NCBI GenBank assembly: GCA_016185425.1
Contig: JACPNQ010000045.1
Coordinates: forward strand, 1 to 64,000
DNA from: Acidobacteriota bacterium
GTDB lineage: Bacteria > Acidobacteriota > Terriglobia > Bryobacterales > Bryobacteraceae
Direction of reading: 5' to 3'
Length of the DNA stretch: 64,000 bases
Within the stretch, counting starts at the first letter, position 1; each line of letters begins with the position of its first letter. The notes beneath the pieces are model-generated. The model did no database searches. It had not been told where the DNA came from and was given only the letters and a program-made list of their open reading frames with translations. This document shows positions 1 through 8,600 of the stretch, in pieces. The translations under genes and the position numbers were made by a program.

Positions 1-70
1 CGATTTGGGCGCGGTCCTTCTTCGGCTCGTTGGAGGTCTGTTCCGGTTGATTGCGCTGTTCGTTTTCCAT
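1..70 (-). CDS. Start of an unidentified hydrophilic protein (partial, leaves window)
   Basis: A minus-strand reading frame opens with ATG at 70 and runs out of the window. An AGGGA-type ribosome binding site lies just upstream (bases 73-79 read on the minus strand). The 23 visible residues are rich in Asn, Gln, Glu and Lys (MENEQRNQPEQ...), typical of a disordered N-terminus. Nothing in them allows a family call. The surrounding decayed mobile-element genes suggest an accessory gene, which is inference only. Confidence 0.5.
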   Translation of the reverse strand, partial: MENEQRNQPEQTSNEPKKDRAQI

Positions 71-102
71 AGTTCCCTTTCTGTTGTTCCGGCTGAAATA
101 GC

Positions 103-131
103 AACGGCCCTCGGGGTGAGCGAGGGCCGTT
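103..131. other. Perfect 11-bp inverted repeat in a gene-free stretch (71-434)
   Basis: Bases 103-113 (aacggccctcg) and 121-131 (cgagggccgtt) form a perfect 11-bp stem with a 7-nt loop. No T-run follows on either strand, so a standard intrinsic terminator is not supported. On the minus strand it sits in the leader of the gene starting at 70. The rest of 71-434 holds no gene that I can support. Confidence 0.45.
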
Positions 132-434
132 GGCGGCTGAGCGGGTGAGCACCAGCTATCCCGACCCTACACTATGCCCGCAACAGAACCGCGGGTTGGA
201 ATCATGGATGTTATTGGAAATGGGGGAGATAATTTTTTCAACTCTCGCGTGACCGTCTATGCCCCAGTCCAACGACTCAAATCTGCTGCGCGCGTGTTCC
301 GGTTCAAACGAGGACAGCTACTTCGACCACGCGCTTATGACGCGCGAATGGGATGCGTTCGCAGGTTGCTCACCAAGGCTGTGGATTGCCAGCGAGCTTC
401 CAATTTGCAAGACTACGAAACCGGGGCTGTGACG

Positions 435-860
435 ATGAGCGTGATGAACTTAAATCCGCGTATCGGCCTTTCGTTTGACGGCCAGTGCGAAGCCGCGTTC
501 GAGTTTTACGAGCGCTGTTTGAACGGGAAGGTTGCGTTTATGCTCCGCTGGGGCGAATCGCCCATGGCTAAAGACGCGCCAGCGGAATGGGAAGGGAAAA
601 TTCTCCGTGCCACGTTCGTCATTGGCGATACCACCCTACTGGGAGCCGATGCCCTTCCGGGATCGTATGAAGCCCCGCAGGGCTTCAGCATCCTGCTTGG
701 CCCACAAGACCCGGACGAGACCGATCGCTTATTTCACGCACTGGCGGAAAACGGAATCGTTCGCATGCCGCTTCAGGAGACTTTCTGGGCTCGGCGTTTT
801 GGCGTGGTCACCGATCAATTTGGCATTCCCTGGACGTTCAATTGTGAGAAACCCGAATAG
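435..860 (+). CDS. VOC (glyoxalase/bleomycin-resistance fold) family protein, PhnB-like
   Basis: This 141-residue protein has the PhnB-like VOC pattern. It opens with a beta strand and the motif DGQCEAAFEFYERC, has the central GDTTLLGAD strand, and ends with a DQFGIPWTFNC strand. The length suits a single two-module VOC domain. Family members include glyoxalase-like enzymes and metal-dependent resistance proteins, and the substrate cannot be told from sequence. The frame is open upstream to 174, but similarity to the fold starts only at the ATG at 435 (or 444), so the shorter protein is preferred. The next gene starts inside its last codons, suggesting translational coupling. Confidence 0.75.
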   Translation: MSVMNLNPRIGLSFDGQCEAAFEFYERCLNGKVAFMLRWGESPMAKDAPAEWEGKILRATFVIGDTTLLGADALPGSYEAPQGFSILLGPQDPDETDRLFHALAENGIVRMPLQETFWARRFGVVTDQFGIPWTFNCEKPE

Positions 861-1350
861 TACGACGGCTGCCAGCGCGCGAGGCTTCGGCCTGTGGTTC
901 GCGATAGCCCTTACCCTATCCTGTGGGGCGTCCGTTGACAAGGCGGATGATGCCAAAGCCGCGAAGGATGCCATCCGGCAACAGATCGCAAAGTACACGG
1001 CCGCTCTGGACGCGGCGGACATCGATCTCGCATCGCAGGTTTGGCGGACTTCGTCCGACGTAACGTCCATCCACCCCGCCGGTCACGCGCACGGCTGGGA
1101 GGAAATGAAAGGATTCTACAAGTTCTTTGGTTCGGCCTTTTCGGAACGGAAGCTAACCGTACGCGACGTGTCCATACATGTCAACGGCGAAACCGCCTGG
1201 GCCGAGTTTTATTGGCACTTCACCGCCAAACAAAGCAAAGACGGCGCAGCGGTTCAAACCGACGGCAGGGAAACGCAAATCTACGAGAAGGCCGGGAGCC
1301 GCTGGCAGCTCGTTCACGTGCACTATTCCAGCCCGGCAATGGCGCCGTAA
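844..1350 (+). CDS. Putative lipoprotein with SnoaL/DUF4440 (NTF2-like) fold
   Basis: A GTG at 844 overlaps the end of the VOC gene by 17 bp and gives a 168-residue protein. It begins with a hydrophobic stretch ending in the lipobox LTLSC (residues 26-30), so it is probably lipidated and anchored in a membrane. The mature part resembles the NTF2-like SnoaL/DUF4440 group: a first helix (AIRQQIAKYTAALDAAD), then a curved sheet with SDVTSIHPAGHAHGWEEM and a closing QLVHVHYS strand. Such domains bind small ligands or act as isomerase/hydrolase folds. The function is unknown. The choice of GTG rests on the signal peptide, as no ATG gives one. Confidence 0.65.
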   Translation: MRNPNSTTAASARGFGLWFAIALTLSCGASVDKADDAKAAKDAIRQQIAKYTAALDAADIDLASQVWRTSSDVTSIHPAGHAHGWEEMKGFYKFFGSAFSERKLTVRDVSIHVNGETAWAEFYWHFTAKQSKDGAAVQTDGRETQIYEKAGSRWQLVHVHYSSPAMAP

Positions 1351-1363
1351 CAAACATCTCCCT

Positions 1364-1654
1364 ATGGTTTTCTCCAAGCGGCTTCGGGAAGGTGTACGTC
1401 GCGGGGCAATCACCTGTAGCGTTCGCATCTGGTTGCGTCCGAAGGTCAAAGTGGGCCGCCGTTACCGGATGGAGGAAGGTGAAATCGAGATAGATTCCAT
1501 TGAGCAGATCGCGCTTCAAGACATTACTCACCGGTTGGCAATTGAATCAGGTTTTTTAGGGGTGATTGATCTACTCAAGGTAGCGAAGCACGGCCCTGGC
1601 GAGAATGTCTATCGGATCCGTTTCCACTACGTTCCTCCCCTTTCCGGAAAGTAA
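1364..1654 (+). CDS. ASCH-domain-like small protein
   Basis: This 96-residue protein starts MVFSKRLREGVRRG and includes the RPKVKVGRRYRMEEGEIEIDSIEQI segment, as in small ASCH/PUA-like proteins. Those have an RNA-binding-type beta barrel and are thought to bind RNA or modified nucleotides. The end reads KHGPGENVYRIRFHYV, as in family members I know. No good ribosome binding site is visible, and it starts 13 bp after the lipoprotein gene. The assignment comes from pattern recognition and should be checked by profile search. Confidence 0.6.
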   Translation: MVFSKRLREGVRRGAITCSVRIWLRPKVKVGRRYRMEEGEIEIDSIEQIALQDITHRLAIESGFLGVIDLLKVAKHGPGENVYRIRFHYVPPLSGK

Positions 1655-1797
1655 ACGGACGCGTCCGGGAACAGTGCCACGATTGGCGTGCATGTGACTG
1701 CCCCTCTGAACAGAGGAAACTAACGACGAGATCCGGTTCACGAATTCGCGTTGTCGCGGCCTCGCGGCGGCAGCGCTACTAAAGCCGTTGCCATAAC

Positions 1798-1850
1798 TGT
1801 CACTTTCAGGATTATTTGGCATAGGTCCGTCAACATTACTTGGCATACGA
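1798..1850. mobile_element. Possible end of an IS21-type insertion sequence (remnant)
   Basis: The stretch starts with TGTCACTTTCAGG and carries two copies of TTGGCATA (1816-1823 and 1840-1847) spaced 24 bp apart. IS21-family ends typically begin TGTCA and carry short internal repeats that bind the transposase. No istA/istB genes are present, so if the call is right this is only a left-over end. It sits between the ASCH gene and a truncated hsdM, a likely place for an insertion or deletion scar. The rest of 1655-1916 shows no gene. Confidence 0.3.
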
Positions 1851-1916
1851 CCATGGGTGTCAGCGAAGCCGGAGGATGAGAATCTACATTGCACAAACCT
1901 GTTGCCAAGCCAGATC

Positions 1917-2135
1917 TCAGCGCAATACCGTTTTGCAACGCTCATAACCCAACAATTCGAAGGCGTCAGAGATGTGCCGTAAGAACATGAGCCCTAAAAC
2001 CACATGCTTGTAGTCAGACGGTTCCAGATTTTTCCGGAGCTTGTCAGCCGCGAAAAACAGATCCGCCTCAAAGCCTAAATTTCCGGCGTTGCCGTTTTTG
2101 GCTGTGGTTCCGGGTGTCTCATTCTTTGGTGTCAT
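1917..2135 (-). pseudogene. hsdM: Remnant of type I restriction-modification methyltransferase subunit (hsdM), N-terminus only
   Basis: The first ~60 of 72 residues match the helical N-terminal domain of HsdM, including FEADLFFAADKLRKNLEPSDYKHVVLGLMFLRHISDAFE. Full HsdM proteins are about 500 residues and contain the SAM-binding and NPPF motifs, which are absent here. After ISDAFE the sequence turns into an unrelated tail and stops. The promoter-proximal end with a purine-rich ribosome site (GAAGAGAG) is preserved, so the 3' part was lost, probably by the event that left the IS-like end nearby. No hsdR or hsdS is present. Confidence 0.75.
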
Positions 2136-2148
2136 ATGGCTCTCTTCT

Positions 2149-2457
2149 TTACGCCGCAGGACGCGGCTCTGCTGTTTCGCTCCGCTTCGGAATGCGCTGA
2201 ATTTCCTTGCCGCTTTCCTTGCGGGCAAGGTCGAGTTCGTAGGCGCTCTGAAGGTTCATCCAGAAATCAGCGGACATGCCGAAATACTGGCTGAGGCGCA
2301 GCGCGGTGTCAGCAGTGAGGTTCCGCTTGCCCGCGAGGATCTGGTACAACCGGTTCGGCGGGACCTCGATCACATCGGCCAGTTTTTTGGCCGTGAGATT
2401 GATCTCCTCCAGCTCGTCGGCGAGGATTTCTCCGGGGTGGATAGGTGTGCGTGCCAT
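2149..2457 (-). CDS. higA: HigA-family antitoxin (XRE-type DNA-binding)
   Basis: The 102-residue protein starts MARTPIHPGEIL, the hallmark of HigA antitoxins, followed by an XRE helix-turn-helix (about residues 15-65: TAKKLADVIEVPPNRLYQILAGKR and TADTALRLSQYFG). It should bind the HigB toxin and repress its own promoter. The ATG at 2457 is chosen over the one at 2463 because an AGGAG site lies six bases upstream of the former but abuts the latter. It follows higB by 16 bp in the same operon, the usual toxin-first order. Its C-terminus (KESGKEIQRIPKRSE) is basic, as in other HigA proteins. Confidence 0.92.
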   Translation of the reverse strand: MARTPIHPGEILADELEEINLTAKKLADVIEVPPNRLYQILAGKRNLTADTALRLSQYFGMSADFWMNLQSAYELDLARKESGKEIQRIPKRSETAEPRPAA

Positions 2458-2473
2458 GGTCATCTCCTTTCGC

Positions 2474-2758
2474 TTAGTGGTAATCAACAATTTCAACATT
2501 CAATGGGCCGGGCGCTTCCTTCGGCCATTCAAAACAAACGCGCCACTGGTCGTTGATCCGAATGGAATACTGCCCCTTGCGATTTCCCTTCAGGGCTTCC
2601 AGACGGTTGGAGTTGAGCGCGGCCAAGTCGGCGAGCGATATCGCGGCATCCAGAATTCTGAGCCGCTTTTCGCCTTGCCTTCGGAATGGCTCCCACTGGC
2701 GGATTTTCTCTCCAGCAGCGAAGCGTTCCGTATCCTGGTCACGGTAGCCCCTTATCAT
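2474..2758 (-). CDS. higB: HigB-family toxin (RelE/ParE superfamily mRNA interferase)
   Basis: This 94-residue protein fits the HigB family. It starts MIRGYRDQDTERFAAGE, has the ALNSNRLEALKGNRKGQYSIRINDQWRVCF core and ends in EIVDYH. HigB toxins cut mRNA on the ribosome. The ATG at 2758 matches the family start. It is also the only reasonable one given the promoter at 2774-2802, which would put transcription start near 2767, downstream of the alternative ATG at 2794. It is paired with higA immediately downstream. Confidence 0.9.
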   Translation of the reverse strand: MIRGYRDQDTERFAAGEKIRQWEPFRRQGEKRLRILDAAISLADLAALNSNRLEALKGNRKGQYSIRINDQWRVCFEWPKEAPGPLNVEIVDYH

Positions 2759-2773
2759 CCAGGTCTTTATATC

Positions 2774-2802
2774 ATTATAGATGTTTGACGTCAAACGTAC
2801 AA
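2774..2802 (-). promoter_or_regulatory. higBA promoter
   Basis: Read on the minus strand: a TTGTAC -35 box (2797-2802), a 17-bp spacer (2780-2796) and a perfect TATAAT -10 box (2774-2779). Predicted transcription start is near 2767, only about nine bases before the higB ATG, so the mRNA is nearly leaderless. Confidence 0.7.
2783..2796. promoter_or_regulatory. Candidate HigA operator inside the higBA promoter spacer
   Basis: GTTTGACGTCAAAC is a perfect 14-bp palindrome that lies entirely within the -35/-10 spacer. A dimeric XRE repressor bound here would block RNA polymerase. This fits the known autorepression of HigBA modules; that HigA binds this exact site is inferred. Confidence 0.6.
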
Positions 2803-2903
2803 CTTTTCACCCTCTTCGTCTCTCCCTCTCTGGGACAGCCGGCCATCCGGCCCGCGCCTATCAAGGGGCTGGCGGGCCGGAGCCTTGGCCGGTTTGGGAG
2901 TTT

Positions 2904-2917
2904 ATGAGTTTACTCAT
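2904..2917. promoter_or_regulatory. Inverted repeat upstream of the DUF3991/Toprim gene promoter
   Basis: ATGAGT-TT-ACTCAT forms a perfect 6-bp inverted repeat 15 bp upstream of the -35 box at 2933. Its placement suits an operator for a repressor or activator. A 9-bp GC-rich inverted repeat (2847-2855 with 2872-2880) lies further upstream. The binding protein is unknown. Confidence 0.4.
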
Positions 2918-2932
2918 GAACCAGTGAGGTTT

Positions 2933-2961
2933 TTGCAATTCCCTTCCCTGGCTTATATACG
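2933..2961 (+). promoter_or_regulatory. Promoter of the DUF3991/Toprim gene
   Basis: TTGCAA (2933-2938), a 17-bp spacer and TATACG (2956-2961) make a reasonable sigma-70 promoter. The AGGAGAG ribosome site (2971-2977) and the ATG at 2988 follow directly. Confidence 0.5.
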
Positions 2962-2987
2962 GTAGGTTTCAGGAGAGAGAGACAGAC

Positions 2988-4019
2988 ATGTCGGTGACGC
3001 GCGATTCGGAGCTGGAGGCCTTCAAGACCGCTGTTGATCTGCGGGCCTATGCTGCTGCGCTTGGCTATGCGTTAGACCGGCGCGAAAGCTGGCGTGGCTC
3101 TTCCGTGCCGCGCAACGGCAACGGCGACAAGGTGATCGTCAAAAAGGACCATGACCAGCACTACGTTTACTTCTCCGTGCGGGATGAAAGCGACAACGGC
3201 TCCATCATCGATTTCGCGATGAGACGAAAGAATCTGAACCTTGGCCAGGTCAGAAAGGAACTGCGGCCATGGATCGGCAAAGAAACCGCTTCCCTAACCG
3301 CCTTCCCTGCCCTGCCGGTCTCAACGAAAGACCGTCTCGAGGTCGATAACGCCTTCCGGCGCATGGCGGATGCCAGCCGGCATCCATACCTCGAGAGCGA
3401 GCGGTCCCTGCCGGGCGGTCTTCTATCCGCGGCCCGCTTCGCCGGGAGGATTAAAATCGACGGGTTCGGCAATGCCGTGTTCCCGCATTTTGATCTGGAG
3501 GGGCTCTGCGGTTACGAGATCAAGAACCGCGGCTTCACCGGCTTTGCCAGAGGTGGTGAAAAAGGCCTGTGGCTCTCGCACCGCGAAGACGGCGACAATC
3601 GCCTGGTGCTGGCGGAAAGCGCGATCGATGCCTTGAGCCATGCGGCCCTCTTCCCTGCCCCCGCCACCCGCTATGCGTCCATTGGCGGCGAAAAGGAGGC
3701 CGTCGTCCTGCGCAGTCAGGCTGAAAGGCGGCCGAATCGAGCAGATTCAATGCATTTAGCCCGCGCAAAGGAATGGGCTTCGTGGCTCGGTGACCCCGAC
3801 ATTTGCAATCCGATTGTTGCCTGGGTGGCCGATAGGGACATTGTCGTTGACGCCCGCTGGGCGGCTCCGGCAGTACCAGTATCGGCCGCGAATAAGTTGC
3901 ATATTAGGTACATATTTACGATTGATATTACACTGCCAGGGCTGGTACTCACATTCGTTCTGATAGCTATGCCCGCGAGGAGTACCAGCCGAAATAATTG
4001 GCCCAGTTACGCTGTATAA
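2988..4019 (+). CDS. DUF3991/Toprim-type mobile-element protein, C-terminally truncated
   Basis: The 343-codon frame starts MSVTRDSELEAFKTAVDL with a good ribosome site. Its first ~236 residues match DUF3991/Toprim proteins, found next to relaxases on integrative elements and plasmids. A primase-like N-domain (RNGNGDKVIVKKD, GSIIDFAMRRK) is followed by the HFDLEGLCGYEIKNRGFTGFARGGEKGLW segment and the first Toprim motif, RLVLAESAIDAL. The second Toprim motif (an Asp-x-Asp pair), expected some 40 residues later, is not found. From about 3700 the sequence no longer resembles the family. The tail (residues ~240-343) is probably accidental coding in decayed or foreign DNA. Likely inactive. Confidence 0.65.
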   Translation: MSVTRDSELEAFKTAVDLRAYAAALGYALDRRESWRGSSVPRNGNGDKVIVKKDHDQHYVYFSVRDESDNGSIIDFAMRRKNLNLGQVRKELRPWIGKETASLTAFPALPVSTKDRLEVDNAFRRMADASRHPYLESERSLPGGLLSAARFAGRIKIDGFGNAVFPHFDLEGLCGYEIKNRGFTGFARGGEKGLWLSHREDGDNRLVLAESAIDALSHAALFPAPATRYASIGGEKEAVVLRSQAERRPNRADSMHLARAKEWASWLGDPDICNPIVAWVADRDIVVDARWAAPAVPVSAANKLHIRYIFTIDITLPGLVLTFVLIAMPARSTSRNNWPSYAV

Positions 4020-4480
4020 CAGTTTTTTATCTTGACTTCGAGGCGAATGCCGACTAAGTACAAAGACAAGGTTTCCGCGGACAGGGTCTCTTGAAGACGA
4101 TTGCCTGGCGGAATCCTGGGGTTGCCACGCACTCCAGTTCCGAGTGAGGCGCCTCGCCGACCAACGCTTTGCTCTGCCGAAGCGCAGCCATAACATTCGA
4201 CAGTAACGCTTTTCGCCTGACGAATGATTGCGCTGCTTAGACCCACCGCACGAGCGCATAAATCACTTCACAATCGAACATCCAGACTTCCCAGACGGGC
4301 GCAAGACTGCGGGGAACTTGTCTTTGGAAGTCTAACGACGAGGTGTGCGAGAACGCCCAGGGTTTCGTAACGCTGCCTTTTGTTCGTTGACGACTGGGCA
4401 AGGATCGCCCAGGGATAACTTAGCCGCCCAGATAGCTCACATGGTATCAACAAGTGTTAGACAAACCGAAGGAGATAGAC
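4020..4480. other. Gene-free decayed stretch
   Basis: No open frame here has recognisable protein features. Antisense frames crossing 3756-4259 and 4007-4246 lack ribosome sites and any family signature. The region probably contains remains of the mobile element whose Toprim gene is cut short upstream. Confidence 0.4.
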
Positions 4481-5476
4481 ATGTTGCATTGTAAGTGGAA
4501 AGCGGTATGTGCGGGGATCCTCCTGCTTGCCATGGCCCCGTTGGCGGATGCGGCTCCACCAAAACCACCGAAGTCAGGCTCGGCCACCTATAGCGGCCAG
4601 GCAACTGTGCTCCGGGCCGATGTACTGGGAATTACGACGGTGTTATCGGATACGGGACCGCTGCCGCCGGCCGGAGGAGCGCTGGAGACTTCGCTTATTA
4701 CCGCGAGTGTTCTGGGATTGGTTAACGTGAATGTTCTGCACGCAGCCACGATCGGACAGGGGGACCGGAGCCGGTCAGAGGCGTCGGTCGCCGATCTCAA
4801 CCTGACTGTGGCCGGGATCACGATCGGCGCCGGGTTCGTCATGTCGCGCGCCATGGCGGCGTGCGGCGGGGTTAGCGGGAGTTCGGAGATCGCCGGGCTT
4901 GTGATTAACGGCCAAGCGATCGTCGTCTCGGGGTAGCCCAATCAGACGGTGAACTTGTTACTGGGGAAAGTCGTCATCAACGAGCAGACCAGCGGCCCGG
5001 GAACGATGACGGTCAACGCCTTGCACGTGGTGGTAAACGGAATTGCCGACGTTGTGGTTTCCTCCGCTCATGCCGATATCACGTGCCAGGGCGCTCCGCC
5101 GTGCAGCGGCAGGGACTTCGTGACGGGCGGAGGGTGGATTACCGGGAGTCCCTCCGGGGCGAAATCGAATTTCGGCGTTGCCGCCGGAACCAAGCAGAAG
5201 GGCTTGTGGGGGCACCTGACCTACATTGACCATGGCACTGGCATGAAGGTCAAGGGTACGGGCGTCACCGCATATGTGGTGGTGGATGCGACGACTCGCC
5301 ATATCGAAGGGACCGCTGAGATCAATGGGCAGGGCGGTTTCACGTATCTAGTAGACGTTTCGGACAACGGGGAACCGGGCCGGGACGACATTTTGACGAT
5401 CCGATTATCGAACGGATACTTCGCATCGGGCAGGCTTGTGGGTAGAAATATTCAGCTTCACCAGCCATGTAAGTAA
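4481..5476 (+). pseudogene. Secreted choice-of-anchor P-type protein interrupted by one in-frame TAG
   Basis: An excellent ribosome site (GAAGGAGA, 4468-4475) precedes ATG 4481 and a signal peptide (hydrophobic core AGILLLAMAPLADA). The first frame ends at a TAG at 4934-4936, and the same frame then continues open to 5476. Both halves belong to one family: the first has the ATVLRADVLGITTVLSDTGPLP and SEASVADLNLTVAG segments of choice-of-anchor P proteins, and the second continues with PNQTVNLLLGKVVINEQTSGPG and the GGGWITGSPSGAKSNFGVAAG domain. Relatives read G-Q-P at the junction, so CAG (Gln) to TAG is the likely change. Either a young pseudogene, a readthrough gene, or a 151-residue shortened protein (4481-4936). 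Confidence 0.75.
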
Positions 5477-5488
5477 GCTGCGGGCTCA

Positions 5489-5522
5489 CCGGTTGCCGCG
5501 GGTTCCGGCCCGCGGCAACCGG
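5489..5522 (+). terminator. Strong stem-loop after the choice-of-anchor P gene
   Basis: A perfect 14-bp GC-rich stem (5489-5502 with 5509-5522) with a 6-nt loop lies 12 bp past the stop codon. There is no clear T-run, so it may act as a weak terminator or an mRNA 3' end protector. Confidence 0.55.
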
Positions 5523-5676
5523 CAACTCATTCGCGGGGCGCGTTCGCAAAATCTCTAGGCGCATTACCTTAGCTCCCGCGAGCTATTGCTGTGGATATAT
5601 ATGGGAGTGTAGATAATTTTTAATCATCCACGCCAAACATCTCGTGCTATATTCGGTGGTTTCGCTACCTGTATAC

Positions 5677-8600
5677 ATGAGAAACAAACTCTTTCCCCGC
5701 CTTGTCCTGGAGATAGGACTCCTCTGCTTGTTTGCGATTCAGCCGGTGGCGGCGCAATTCACGCCGGCGTTTTCGTGCGCCGATATTTCGGCTGAGATGC
5801 CGATGCTGCGCGCGGGAGGGGTGGCGGAATTAGTGGGCAGTATTACGGCCAATTGTACCGGCGGAGTTCCATCCGTGGGCACACCTCCCCTTGCGAATTT
5901 CGAGGTCAGTCTCAGTGCTCCTTATACGGGCATGATTACGCAGACGTCCGGCTCGTGGACAGAGTCGTTTCTCATTGTGGACGATCCTTCGACTCCCACG
6001 CTCGGGACAAACGTCTACCAGGGACAACTTGTTGCATACAATCGTCTGCGATTCGTGGGTGTAGCCGTTGATCCTCCAGGTGCGAATGCGTGGCGGCGGT
6101 TTCGCATCGTAAATATTCGGGTCGCGACACCAGATCCGGCTGGATCGCAGGGAGCGAACGCAACTTCGGTTACAGCTTTTCTTGAGACGAGCGGCAGTTT
6201 CCTTTCGATCCCATTTAACAATCCGGAACAGATCGTCGGATTCGTCCAGCCAGGACAACGGTTCCAACTGTTGAACGGGTCGGGCGCGCCGGCGTCGGCA
6301 CTCGCGTTCACGACACCCGGGATCGCTTCCTATCGCGTCCGCTTCGATGAGGCTTTTGCCGGTGCGTTCCGGAAGCGGAACACGGCCGTCTCCCTGGCAA
6401 CACCAACCGCGGTAGGGCCACAGACCGAGTATGGCCGCGATTACGGCACCGAATCCGGTTTCTATGCGCCCGGGCTCAGCTCGGCGAATGGCGCGAACCT
6501 CGCGGGTCTTGCTTCGCAGGGCACGCGGCTAATGGCTCTCTTTACGAACATTCCGGCAGGGGTAACACTCTGGGCTTCGGTAGCGCCGCGTTCGGATTCC
6601 GACCCGTCCATTACGGCACGCAGGGTGCAGGCCGACAATAGCGGCGCGGGCGCCTATGTGGCTGTCACGCCGGGCCCCGATGGCAGGGCTCCGGTAGCGG
6701 TTGTCAACGGCACGGCGCAGGTGGTGTGGGAGATTCTTGAGTCCGATCCGAATGCGATTGAGTCGCTCCAGTTCGATGTCGTCGCTACGTACAGCGGAAC
6801 CCCTTCGGGCACCGCTGTCGTTAGCGGCGAGCTCGCGCCGTTTAGCGGCCTCAATGGTCCCAGCGCGACGGAACCTCTTCCGCGTTTTGGCCCGGCGGCA
6901 CCTGGCACGCAGAGCGGTTGCGTAACGAACTGCCTGGTTGTACCGGCCGCCGTCTCTTTCAACTACCGCAGCGGCGATGCCGTGCCTACCGCTTTGCCGG
7001 TGCCGATCCGCAGCAACGGTGCGCCGCTCTCCTTCCGGGTTGTCGCCGTCAGCGGCGGGACTACTTTTGGCGTATCGCCGCCCGCCGGAAACTGGATAAG
7101 CGTGACGCCGTCGACGGGGATTACGCCGGCGAATGTCTCCGTTTCCGTGCAGCCCCAGAGTCTGGCCGCGGGGCTCTATTCGGGGATCGTCAACGTGACG
7201 TCGGGGCGCTATAGCGAAAACATATTCGTGACTCTGCGTGTACGGCCGGCCCTGACAGGCGGACCGATGCCGACCAGTTGCGGTGGGAATGCCGGCGTTC
7301 CGCCCGTTGTTCGAGCTAACGGTATCGCGGAACAGATGGCCGACATCGTGCTCAACTGCAATGGATCCGACCCGGCAAGCACTATCACCCGGTCCGATTT
7401 CCGTATCAGCCTGAATACCGCGATCACTTCCCGTCCTACAGATGCCTTGGTGTTGATTAACGAGCCCGCACCGGGCGACCAAGCCGCCGGTGTGAACGTA
7501 TTCCGAGGGGAATTGCAGGGTGGCAACACGCTTTTGTTCCGCAATGTACCGGTCCCGGGGCCGGACAACGGTGCGACCGTTCTCCGGTTCACAAACATTT
7601 TCGGCGATGCAAGCCGGGTTCCGCTTGCCACTGGTCCGATTCCTTCGACGATTACCGCAAGCATTCGGGCGTCGGCGTTTGGAATTGCGGGGCCAGAACA
7701 GACGATTGCGTTTCCGCAGTCCGCATTTACATTCAGCCTTCTCAACACCGGGCTGTCGGCAATCGTGAACGTTCCTATCTCCGGCGCCGGAACGCAGCAG
7801 GCGATGCTTCAATTTCGAGAAGGTAGCTGGGTGCCCTTCTTCAAGCGGCGCAATTTGGGGACTACGTTCACTACGCCGAATCAATTGACGGCGCAGAATA
7901 TTCCCGGCGCTATTTACAATACCGAAACGGGGTTCTACAATCCCGCACTGTCCGGATTCGGAACCGCCGGGCTCGCCACACAGGGCACCCGGCTGATGGC
8001 GCGATTCGCGAACGTTCCAGCCGGTGTACGGCTTTATGTCACCGTCACTGAAACCGGGGCCACGCCGGGAAGTGAAAAGACGCGCCTGGTGCAAACCGAC
8101 TCGAATGGGGCCGGAGCCTACCAGGCTATCCCGGCGCTCGCGACACCGCTATTTGGCGGCGGCGCGCCGTTGCCGGCGGAATTGACTATCGCCAATGGCG
8201 CCGGCATCGCGGTATGGGAAGCGACGGACCAGTTAAACCCATTCACCGCGGACACGCTTCGCTTCGGCGTACTCGCAGTCTCCGACGGGACGGCGAACGG
8301 GGCGGTGACGGCGACGGGCTTCCTGGCGCCGCTGAGCGAAGTGAACGTCTCCGATAGCAGCGCCCCAATGCCGCGCTTCTCGACGAAGACACCATCGGGG
8401 GCGATCTGCAACCTCTGCGTGCATGTGCCGGCGTCGATCTATCTGACGAGTAATTCGCGGTCGGCAACGATTCCGGTTACGGCAGATATCGATCCGGTGA
8501 TCTTTACCGCACGTGTGCAAAATGGCTCATGGCTGCGGCTGGACGCAGGTGCAGGCGCCACTCCGGCGACGCTCACCGTTACGGCCGATCCTACGGGGCT

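Noticed and set aside
103..131. Hairpin considered as an intrinsic terminator
   Set aside because: No T-run on either side, and it lies upstream, not downstream, of the only neighbouring gene on the minus strand.
174..434. Upstream in-frame extension of the VOC protein gene
   Set aside because: The added 87 residues resemble nothing in the VOC family and have no ribosome site; the fold begins at 435.
3756..4259. 167-codon antisense frame in the decayed region
   Set aside because: Composition is unstructured (Arg/Ser/Gln-rich), with no start signal and no domain.
6529..8094. 521-codon antisense open frame inside the BACON-type gene
   Set aside because: Low-complexity Arg-rich translation and no ribosome site. 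The sense frame has a signal peptide and repeats.
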